DNA of 64,000 nt from Blastocladiella emersonii ATCC 22665 (Eukaryota; Blastocladiomycota; Blastocladiomycetes; Blastocladiales; Blastocladiaceae). The stretch is from assembly GCA_025594325.1 (NCBI GenBank), contig JANHCV010000002.1, forward strand, positions 744,001 to 808,000, written 5' to 3'. The notes beneath the pieces are model-generated. The model had not been told where the DNA came from and searched no databases. It saw only the letters and a list, made by a program, of their open reading frames with translations. Positions 50,647-59,847 of this stretch are shown here, one piece after another. Made by a program: the position numbers and the translations under genes. How positions within the stretch are numbered: position 1 is the first letter of the stretch; every line of letters starts with the position of its first letter.

Positions 50647-52216
50647 CTAGTACCGCCCGCCCGTCGCGGTCGATGCGCGGACGGTCCCCGTGCCCGTCGA
50701 CCTTGGTTCGACCGTGGTATCCCCGCCGTCCTTGGCCGCCGCCGTCGACCCGCCACCCGTGGGCGCGCCGGACCGCGTGAACGAGGCCTCGGCGACGGCG
50801 CGGTAGATGAGCCCCTTCATGGCGGCGCACAGGTCGCGGTGGTCGGCCAGGATCTCATTGAGCAGGCCGACCGTCTCGTCGATGCCCAGCACGTTCGAGT
50901 TGAACCGGTTGATGGTGTCGGCGAACCGCGCAAACTGCTCGGGCGGGATCGCCCCGCGGATCGTCCGGTACAGCTGGTGCGCATCGCGGTTCGTCGTGTT
51001 GCCGCCGCCCGTCGACGTCGTCGTGGTCGTGGTCGTCGTGTTGACGGCGGCCTGCTGATGCTGGTGCGAGGGTTTCGCGGATGACAACTCGGAGCGTGTC
51101 GCTGAAGGCGCCGTCTTCTCGCGCCGCCGCGACGCGGGTTTTTCGGAGGCGGCGGTCGGTGCGTCGTACACGTCCTCGTGGTGACTCGTCTTGGACCGGC
51201 GCGACCGCGACGCGTCCTGCCGCGGCTTCTGCTGTTTCTGCTGCTGCTGCTGCTGCTGCTGCTGTTCGGCTCGCGAAATGGCCGCGGCCGCGGCCGCAGC
51301 TGCAGCCGATGTCGGGACGTAAAAGGCAGTCGACGTCTGGTTCTCCGTTGCTGGATCGTCGGTGTGATGCTACACTCGCTCGTCAGGTGAGCGACCTGCG
51401 CGTTTCGAGCGTAAGGGCGACGCAGCGCACCTTGTCGACGTGCACCATCGACACACCGACCGACGGCGCCGGGTCAATCGACGTGTGCCCCTCGGCGAGC
51501 CCGCCGAGTGCCGCGAAGCTGGGCAGCGCCATCGACTCTTCCTCGGCCCGCTGCTGCTGCAGCTGCTGGTTCCCGAGCGCGCTGATCCCGCTCAGGATAC
51601 TCGACACGGACCCGCGCGACTCGCGGCGGCGCCCGTTACCCCCACCCGCCGCTCCCGCCGCCGTGGCCGGCGACATGGGCGAGATAGGTCCCGCGGCCTC
51701 GATAGCCGCGAGCGACGCGTCGCCGACCACGGCCGCGAGATCCGTCGCGCCCGGCGTCGACCCGAACATGTGGATCACGGTCCGCCGCAACCCGTCGAGC
51801 TGCGCCGCGTACTTTTTCAGCGCAACGTACTTTTGCGCTAGCGCCTGCTTCGACTCGCGCAGTGTGTGCGACTCGGCGGCCAGCGCGTCGCCACGCTGAC
51901 GCGACTCGGTCAGCGCGCGGCGGAGTTGCTCGTTCTCGCGCGACAGGGATTGCGCCTACACGCTGTGGAGGTGAGGGAGAGTTCTACGAGTGCGAAGGAG
52001 AAAACGCACCTCCTGGCGCCAGTGCGACACCTCGCCCTCGAGCTCGCGCACGTGCCCGTCGACGGCGTCGTGGATCATGTCGAGCCCCGCGCGGATCTGC
52101 GCGTCGTACGGCATGCTGGAAAAGGACTGGTTGTGCTGCTGCGAGTGGCCCGCGTCGGGCGAGGCAGCGTGGCCGTGGCCGTGCCCGTTGCTGTGCGGCG
52201 GCGGTGGAGGCGCCAT
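50647..52216 (-). CDS. coiled-coil protein similar to plant At4g15545
   Basis: Exons 52216-52010, 51955-51431 and 51369-50647, with introns of 54 and 61 nt, give 484 residues. A short N-terminal helix leads into a coiled coil (HVRELEGEVSHWRQE, then AQSLSRENEQLRRALTESRQ). A disordered Ala/Gln/Ser-rich middle with a poly-Gln run (encoded near 51240-51270) precedes a compact C-terminal helical block YRTIRGAIPPEQFARFADTIN...ETVGLLNEILADHRDLCAAMKGLI. That block resembles the end of plant At4g15545-type proteins (R..LSYEQFxxFL..VKELN......L...EIFG...KDLY..L.GLI). Those proteins are poorly characterised. The similarity is from memory of the pattern and needs a search. Confidence 0.7.
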
Positions 52217-52530
52217 AAGAGGTTTTCGTTGCGGTAGGTTTCGTGCTACTTGAGAGGGCGGCGATGCATACACCGTGAGCGAGCGGGAGAGAGAGAAGAC
52301 GGCGTGGGCGGGAACTTCAGGGGTCGGCGCGAAGAGGCGGCGACGCGTGGTCACGCCAGCCTCGCGTCGGCTCGCGACCAGCTCGCGACCAAGTCCTCCG
52401 CTCCGCTCTTCCATACGCTGCTTCTGCTCTCGCAGCCCGCGTCCTCGTAGAGTCACAAAGTAACCGGAAGATAAATATATAACAAGGGAAGAAACACTCC
52501 ATGGCGCCCTCGGCCGCCGCCCACGGACGC
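52217..52530. other. intergenic region between two minus-strand genes
   Basis: 314 bp holding the promoter of the coiled-coil gene and the 3' flank of the bZIP gene; an AT-rich patch (AGATAAATATATAAC, about 52466-52480) may contain the polyadenylation region. No gene seen. Confidence 0.4.
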
Positions 52531-53430
52531 CTACAGCTCGCCGGCGGGCCCGCGCTGGAACTGCTGGCTGATCTGCTGCTGGACGGCGAGATGGCGCTTC
52601 TGGACGTGCTCGAGGATGAACCGGCGCTTGTCGGCGCACGTAGCCTGCATCGTCATCATTTCGCAGAGCTCGTCCACGTCAATGAGTCGATCGGCCAAGT
52701 ACGAGGACACTGCCGCCTTCCATTGCGCCGTGGCGGAAGAGTCGCTCGGCTTCGGAATCAGGTACTGGTAGAGCCGCTGGCGCTGCTTCTCGCGCAGGGC
52801 CTCGACGGGGCACGCCGGGTGCGCCTGGATCGGCGGGCCCAGGCAATCGTCGCCCTCGTCCTCGGCCGCGGCCGCGCCGGTCGTCGACGTGTCCATGGGC
52901 TGGTCGGGCGCGCGCATCGGCTCCTGGTTCGGCGGCGACACGGTCCGCTGCTGCTGCTGGTCGACATCGTCGCCCGCGCTCGACGTGGCAAACGTCAGGA
53001 ACGCGTCGGCGTTGAACGTCAGGTCCATGTTGACGTCGAGGTCGAGCCCCGCGCCGTTGCTGTCCGACGCCTCGGCCGCCATTCCCGACACGTCCACGTT
53101 CATGCCCATGTCGAACGCGCCGGGCGACGAGAAGGCGGGCCCCGCGGCGCCGAGCAGCGCGTTGATGTCCATGGGCAGGCCGCCGCCGAACCCCGTCGGC
53201 GGACTCGCGGTCGTCCCGCGCCCGACCGTGTCGGTGATGGGCCCGAGCGCGCCCGCCACGGCCGACGGCATGAGCAGCTGGCGCAGGAGCTGCGACTGCG
53301 CGTCGTCCGAGGACTGCGCCTGCACGCCGCCCATGTTCGGCGCGGCGGCGGTGGGCGGCAGGCCGAGCGACTGGGCCATGTCGAGGTACGACGCCATGGC
53401 CGTGTTGTCGAGGTACGAGAAGGGCGACGC

Positions 53431-53464
<34 letters not shown>

Positions 53465-54540
53465 GTGCTGCCGCCCATCATGCCCATGCCCATGCCGATG
53501 CCCATGGACTGGTTCGGGAACATGGCGGCCATGAAGGCGTCGTTCGGGTCAGTCGGCGCAGCGGACGCGGACACGCCGGTGGTGGTGGTGGCTGTTGGTG
53601 GGGTCGCGGCCGAGGCGGCCGACTGCGGCGGCGACGGTTGCAGGATCTGGTGCGGCAGCTTGAAGCCCGGCGACATGGACGCGGCGGGCGACAGGAGGCC
53701 GCCGAAGCTGTTGGACGCGGGCGCCTGCTGCTGCTGCTGCTGCTCGGCCGAGGAGCCAGCAGCGGCGGGCGTGCGGTTGGCGGGGTTCTGCGGCGGCAGG
53801 ACCGAGGGCGGCGGCGGCGAGGCCTGCAGCATGCCGAGGAGGCCCGTGCCGGGTGTGCCGCCAGTGCCGGCGAGCAGCGAGGTGGGCACGGCGGCGGCGC
53901 CGGGGCCCGACAGAAGCGACTGGGTCGGGTTGAAGGCCATGCCCTTGAGGTAGTAGTTCTCGGCCTCGAGCTTCTGGACGAGGGCGCGCAGCTGTGCATT
54001 CTCGAGCTGCAGCGTGGCCGCGTCCGACACCTTGGTCAGCTCCTCGAGCTCCTTGACCCGCGACTCGAGCTGCTTGATGTACTTTTCCTTGCGCTCGCGG
54101 AACGCGCGCTGCGCGGCGCGGTTCTGCGCCTTGCGCCGGTCCGAGGGCTCCGACGAGGCGGGCTTGCGGCCAGACTGGTGGTGCGGGGCGGGCGGGGACC
54201 ATCGGTCGGTTGTCAGGTTCGGTCCACCTCATGAGCGCCTGACTGGCTGGCAGCGAAGCGAGCGAGGGCGATGCACCCGTACCTTCTTCTTGCCCGACTC
54301 GGCGTCGCCCGATGCAGACGCTCGCGCGGCCGCCGCCCCGGACTCGGGGGCGGGCTGCGGCTGCTCCTCGGGCGTGGCGGTGCGGGCCGCGGAGCCCGAG
54401 GCGGCAGCGCCGGCGGTGCTGGACTGCGCGTAGCTGTCGGGCAGGCCCGGGGTCGACTCGGGCACGATGGCCGAGCCCCACGGCAGGAGCTCGGACGGGA
54501 AGATGTCCAGCAGCGTGGATGCGGCGGGCTGGCCGTCCAT
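52531..54540 (-). CDS. AP-1-like bZIP transcription factor, Pap1/Yap1 family
   Basis: Exons 54540-54283 and 54174-52531, with a 108-nt intron, give 633 residues. The basic region NRAAQRAFRERKEKY (104-118) is the Yap/Pap1 signature, with a leucine zipper to about 155. A long Pro/Ser/Gly-rich middle includes Met-Gly repeats (encoded by ATGCCC repeats near 53434-53500). The C-terminus has DVDELCEMMTMQATCADKR (Cys590, Cys599), matching the C-terminal cysteine-rich domain of Yap1/Pap1 (DVDxLCxEL..KAxC). Such factors accumulate in the nucleus when oxidised and switch on antioxidant genes. All four cysteines of the protein lie in the last ~120 residues; no separate N-terminal cysteine-rich domain is seen. 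Family assignment is firm. Confidence 0.92.
53434..53500. repeat. in-gene 6-bp repeat (ATGCCC)n coding for Met-Gly
   Basis: Two clusters of the hexamer on the plus strand encode Gly-Met repeats on the minus strand inside the bZIP protein's disordered middle. Probably a slippage-derived length polymorphism. Confidence 0.85.
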
Positions 54541-54823
54541 GGTGGTGGTGGTTGGCGGTGGTGGTGGGTTGGCGCTGACGAAGCGGAACGGGGCGAACGG
54601 GACGGGATGAGGTGGCAGTCTACGATGCGGGTAGTCGCGACGCGGGCGATGCGGTGATGACGGAGCGGTCGGAGAGTCTGCGTTAACGACGGCGATGGTA
54701 TGGCTGTGCGAGGGGAGGCGCGGCGAGTCGAAGCTGACTGAGCAGGCACCACACGCGACGTCGGTCAGGCGCACCATCTCCTCTGCGACGAATCACGACC
54801 ATCCACATTGCCTGTATACTCAA

Positions 54824-55710
54824 ATGACATCGTATTTCGGTGAGCACGAGTGGATGAAACCGCGCGACGCGCCATGATGATGCGCGGGAGACTGACCGCC
54901 GCGCTCGCGCGTTCGTCTAGACGACCACGGCCTGTCCAGCGACGACGAGGGCCCCCTCCAGCCCGCGCCCGCGCGCGTCGCCGCCGTGCGCTCCATGCTC
55001 GAGGGCTTCACGACGAGCCCGCACGCTGCCCGCGACGCTGCCGAGGGTGGCGAAGGGTCCACGCCGGCCGCCGACGCCGACGCGCCGCCGCGCCCGGACC
55101 TGTCGGGCCTTCCCGAGCCCCTGCGCAACGCCATCGGCACCTTTGACGAGCTCCGGATCCACGCCCACTCGGCCGCGCAGTCGGAGCTGCTCGGGTCGCT
55201 CATCCAGGACCTGCTGACCGCCGTTGCCGGGTACGGCCGCCGCCCTCAGACGCGTCGCGAACGACCTTGCACTGACTTTTGTGGACGTGTAGCCCGAGCG
55301 GCCCGCCGCCCGCGAGCAAGGCCTTCATCGCGACGCTGCCGCGCGTCGACCCGATCCCGCCCGACTCGGTGTGCGCCATCTGCAACGAGGCCCTCGAGAC
55401 GGGCGACTCGGACGCGCGCCGCCTCCCCTGCGGCCACACGTACGACCGCGACTGCATCGTGCCGTGGCTCGAGCTGCGCAACACCTGCCCCATGTGCCGC
55501 CACGAGCTGCCGACGGACCGCCCCGCCGTGCCCAAGAACCCGCTCGGCGGCGTGTTCCCCGGGCTCGGGGTGGATAGTGAGGATGAGGAGGAGGACGGCG
55601 CTCGTGCACGGCGCGGGCAGTACTCGAGCTACGCGGGCCATCGTGACCGCGGCCACGGCGGCGCTGAGGATAGTGATGACGACGGGCGGTTTTTCGGAAT
55701 GTATTCGTAA
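54824..55710 (+). CDS. RNF181-like RING E3 ubiquitin ligase
   Basis: Exons 54824-54839 (16 nt), 54921-55230 and 55293-55710, with introns of 81 and 62 nt, give 247 residues. The tiny first exon restores MTSYFDDHG, matching the MASYFDEHD start of animal RNF181. The middle is helical and disordered. The RING starts CAIC and continues LPCGHTYDRDCIVPWLELRN, then TCPMCRHELPTD, again as in RNF181. Unusually, the second His of the RING-H2 C-x-H-x2-H-x2-C pattern is replaced by Asp160. An acidic C-terminal tail is longer than in animal RNF181. Role: E3 ligase with unknown substrates, likely cytosolic. Whether Asp160 still binds zinc is open. Confidence 0.85.
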
Positions 55711-55737
55711 GGAGGTCTGTTGATCCGAAGCTGGACC

Positions 55738-55759
55738 GACGCGTCGCTCAAGCGTGTGA
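55738..55759 (+). promoter_or_regulatory. bipartite element GACGCGT-N11-GTGA (aldo-keto reductase promoter)
   Basis: GACGCGT at 55738-55744 and GTGA at 55756-55759, 11-base spacing, ending 104 bp upstream of ATG 55864. It lies in the 153-bp gap after the RING gene. Confidence 0.5.
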
Positions 55760-55863
55760 ACGTGCTCGCTTGCTCCCTCTCGCCCGCCCGCTCGCCGCTG
55801 CCGACCCCTTCTCCCCCGCTTCCGCCGTCCGAGTAAGTGCTTCATTGGACCCGCGCGAACATC

Positions 55864-57056
55864 ATGGCGACCACGGGCACTCAGACCAGCACCCCTACCA
55901 TGTAAGCGATCCATGAACCAACGACGCGCGCGCGTCCTCGTCACACGGGCTAACCCTCGCCTCGCCCGACGATTAAGGGAGTATCGCTACCTCGGCCGCT
56001 CGGGCCTGCGCGTCTCGGCCCTGTCGCTCGGCGGCTGGATCACTTACGGCGGCCAGGTGCGTGCGCTGCGCCGCGGCAATGAATGGCCGGGAACCGTACT
56101 CACGCTTCGTCGTGTGTGTGTAGTGCGGCGCCGACACGACGTACCAGTGCATGAAGGCGGCGTACGACCTGGGCATCAACTTCTTCGACACGGCCGAGGT
56201 GTACGCGGCGGGCCAGTCCGAGGTCGACATGGGCAACGCCATCAAGAAGCTCGGCGCGAAGCGCAGCGACCTCGTCATTTCGACCAAGATCTTCTGGGGC
56301 GGCAAGGGGCCCAACAGCCGCGGCCTGTCGCGCAAGCACATCATCGAGGGCCTGCGCGCGTCGCTCGCGCGGCTGCAGCTCGAGTACGTCGACGTCGTCT
56401 TCGCGCACCGGCCCGACCCCAACACGCCCATGGAGGAGATTGTGCGCGCCTTCAACCACGCCATGGACCGCGGATGGACCTTCTACTGGGGCACGTCCGA
56501 GTGGTCGGCCCAGCAGATCACTGAGGCCCACGCCGTCGCCGCGCGCCTCGGGCTCGTCGGCCCGACGTGCGAGCAGCCCCAGTACAACATGCTGCACCGC
56601 GAGAAGGTCGAGCGCGAGTTCCTCCCGCTCTTCGCCCAGTACGGCCTCGGCACCACCGTCTGGTCGCCGCTCGCCTCGGGCATCCTCACGGGCAAGTACC
56701 TCGACCCGGCCAACGTGCCCGCCGACTCGCGGTTCGCCATCACGGGCAACCCGCTCATGGAGCGCATGCGCCGCAACCTCACCACCGACGAGGGACTCGC
56801 CAAGATCGCCAAGGTCCGCCAGCTGTGCACCATCGCTGACAAGCTCGGCGCGACCCCCGCCCAGCTCGCCCTCGCGTGGTGCCTCCGCAACCCGAACGTC
56901 AGCTCCGTCATCACGGGCGCCAGTCGGCCGTCGCAGATCGCTGAGAACGTCCAGGCCCTCAACGTCGTCCCGCTCCTTACGCCCGAGATCGTCGCTGAGA
57001 TCGAGGACGTGCTGCTCAACAAGCCCGAGGCCGAGGTCAACTTCCGCGATCTCTGA
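55864..57056 (+). CDS. aldo-keto reductase, Kv channel beta-subunit (Shaker-beta) type
   Basis: Exons 55864-55901, 55978-56056 and 56124-57056, with introns of 76 and 67 nt, give 349 residues. Splicing joins EYRYLGRSGLRVSALSLGGW, a Kv-beta-type opening, to FFDTAEVYAAGQSEVDMG. The AKR catalytic tetrad is visible as Asp and Tyr in DTAEVY, Lys in ISTKIFWGG and His in VFAHRPDP. NADP-binding SSVITGASRPSQ is near the C-terminus. The family reduces aldehydes and ketones with NADPH; in animals it also gates Kv channels, while fungal members act as stress-related reductases. The first exon begins a short Thr/Ser-rich leader. Assignment to the AKR6 group is good; the channel link is not implied. Confidence 0.93.
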
Positions 57057-57215
57057 GTTTTGTCGATGTGTATTAAATGGATCGTCCTGCCCATCCACGC
57101 AGGAGTGCTTGCGAGAGAGACCGAGCGGTCGCGGCCTTCGCGGTGGGCTGAGCGCGTCCAAGTCAACGCGTCGCCACGCCTTCCGCTGCTCTCCCTCCCT
57201 CGCAGCGATGCGTTG

Positions 57216-59263
57216 ATGTACACCATGATGACAACCACCGACGACAACTCACCGCAATCGGCTCCGTCCTCGCCGCCCGTGCCCCGCCAGCGTCAGCGGT
57301 CGCTGTACCAGAGCCTGCGCATGCGCGAGCTCGCCGGGCCGGGCGACTTTCCCGCGTCGGTTCTCGCAACGCCTGCGCCGAGCGAGCCCGACCGCGAGGA
57401 AGACGAAGACGACGTCGACGATGAGCACGAGAGCAAGAAGACGCGCCGCGGCAGCTACGACCACGCCGCGTTCGCCGCACCCGACCTCGCACCCGCGGGG
57501 CTCACCGCGTCGTACGCGCCGTTCGCGCAGCGCATGACGACGGTCGGGCAGCTGCGCGGGCACACGGGGTGCGTCAACAGCGTGTACTGGTCCGAGCACG
57601 GCGAGTGGGTCGTGACGGGGTCCGACGACCTGCACATCAAGGTGTGGGACGGCGAGACGTTCGAGCTCGTCAACAGCTTCCACTCGGGCCACCGCGCCAA
57701 CATCTTCTCGGTCAAGTTCGTCCCCAACTCCGGGTTCCGCGAGTTTGTCAGCTGCGGCGCTGATGGTACGGTTGATGTCGCTTGTCGCCGCAAGAACGGG
57801 TCGTCTGACGGGAACTGCGGCGCGTGTTAGGCATGGTGCACTACAACCGGATCAGCGAGTCGGCGTCGGGCGTGCCGCGCGGCGGCGTCGAGGTCGGCGG
57901 GCGGTTCCCGTGCCACGACGACATGACCAACATGGTCGAGATCGACGCGCGCAACGACCGCATCTTCTACAGCTGCTCCGAGGACGGGCGCGTGAACCGG
58001 TACGACCTACGCGAGGCCACCAGCTGCGCGTGCGGCGGGTCCGAGGGGTGCCGCCGCCACACGCTCATCGACTACGCCGAGGTGGCGCGCGCGCGAACCG
58101 CCTCGGCGTCGGCCCGGGGGAACGCGAGCGCGAGCCCGCGCGCGTCCGCGCCCACGTCGCGGTTCATCCGCCAGCTCCTCTCGCTCGGGTCCCCCGAGGG
58201 CGTGTCGTGCATCGCACGGCCGCCCGCGCTCGACTCGACGCTCGCCACGGCGACCAACGACGACCGCGTGTCGCTGTTCGACCTGCGCATGCCCGCGCGC
58301 CCGTTCCACGTGTGGACGCCGCCGTACGCCGGGACCGACCGCCGGCTCCGTGTCCCGCACAAGATCACGGACCTGCGGTTCGACCCGCGCAGCGACCCGG
58401 CGCACCCCGAGTGCCTCGTGTCCGTCTCCGAGGGCGACCTGTACCTCCTCCGCCCGCCGCTCGCCGAGCCCGCGTCGGGCGCCGACGCCATCGTGCAGCG
58501 GTACCGCGGCCACCGCAACTCGCAGACAATGATCAAGGAGGCCAACTTCTTCGGCACCGACCGCATCCTCAGCGGGTCCGACGACGGGCTCGTGTACGTC
58601 TGGGACCGCAACTCGGCCCGCCTCCTCGACGCGGTCCCCGGCGACGGCGTCATCGTCAACTCGGTCCAGCCGCACCCGCACTTCCCGTACCTCCTCACGT
58701 CCGGCATCGACAACTCGGTCAAGATCCTCCAGCCCGTCGCTGACCCCGTCGCCGTCGACGTCGACGTCGCCGCGGACCTCCACGACGGGCTCGATCTCAA
58801 CGTCCCGCACGCCGACCTCGTCAAGACGCTCCGCACCACGCGCGTCCTCGGCGGCCGCGCGGGTCGCGTCGCGGGCGCCGTGTGGCGCAACCTCGTCGAG
58901 CGCCGCGGTCACGCCGACGACGATTTCGACAGCGGGTCGGGCGGCGCGTCGTCGTCGTCGTCGTCATCCGAGGAACCGAGCAGCAGCATCGACGGCGGCG
59001 AGGAAGAAGATGACGACGACGAGGTGCCCGGGACGTTCCAGGTGTTTGTTGAGCCCGGCACGTCCATCGGCGAGCTCATCAACGTGGTCCCCGGCTGGCT
59101 GCGCGCGGTGCTCCAGCAGGCCCTCGAACGCGAGGGCACGACCGGCGGTGTCGGTGCGAGTGGTGACGCGCAGCAGCAGCAGGAGACTGAGAGCGAGGAG
59201 GAGGAGGAGGCCGTGTCGGACGGCAACGAGAGCGGGTGGACCGACGCGTCGGACAACGAGTAG
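57216..59263 (+). CDS. DCAF6 (IQWD1)-like WD40 protein, putative CUL4-DDB1 substrate receptor
   Basis: Exons 57216-57765 and 57831-59263, with a 65-nt intron, give 660 residues. After a disordered acidic N-terminus the WD40 repeats begin LRGHTGCVNSVYWSEHGEWV, with SGHRANIFSVKFVP and FYSCSEDGRVNRYDLRE. Near the end come YRGHRNSQTMIKEANFF and VNSVQPHPHFPYLLTSGIDNSVKI, which are near-signature for DCAF6/DCAF5/DCAF8 (GHRNSRTMIKEANFW...QPHPFDPxLASSGIDYDIKI). A very acidic Ser-rich C-terminus follows. The middle insertion typical of DCAF6 is short here. Expected role: receptor subunit of a CRL4 ubiquitin ligase, nuclear or cytosolic. Start could also be ATG 57225. Confidence 0.88.
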
Positions 59264-59847
59264 TGTGGTCGAGCCCGAGAGCAGCACGCCCATTTGTAAA
59301 TATCAACCCAACATGTCTCCATTTTCCTACCCTCGGTGCGGTGAGCAGACGACGACGCGACGCGAGGCGCAGCGCGAGGCGTTTCGGGTTCGAGAGGCGC
59401 GTGAGTCGAAGGCGTTCTGCGCGCGTCTGCATGCCACGTGACGCGTCGCTGTGCCGCGTTCTCGTCGCCCCGCCGGATCGGCGCGCTCGCGGCTGCCGCT
59501 CCCTTCCCCTCCCCGCCCATCGACCTGACCGTGCGCTGATCGACCCGACGACGTCGACAACTCGGCGCAACCGGCGTGTTTTGACCCCACCAAGCCCATC
59601 ACGCCATGTACGGTCGCCGCTGAGATGCCAATGGATCATCGGCTATGCTCCTCTCGCGCAATGGATCCCCGAGGTCTAACGTCATGCACCACCCCCATTT
59701 CCGCTCGCTGACAGATCTCGGGCACTTCACCAGCTGTCCACCCTGTAACTGCATCCCTCATCCCACTCGTCCGCCTCCAACACTTCCAAGACCAGCAACA
59801 GTAACCCACCTTCCCCAGCGTGCCCCCGCGTGCCCCCGCGTGCCGCA
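59264..59847. promoter_or_regulatory. intergenic region upstream of the HUWE1-like gene
   Basis: 584 bp between two same-strand genes. Contains one ACGCGT (59441-59446) without a correctly spaced GTGR, a pyrimidine-rich leader, and a short tandem duplication TGCCCCCGCG (59821-59840) just upstream of ATG 59848. No RNA gene recognised. Confidence 0.4.
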
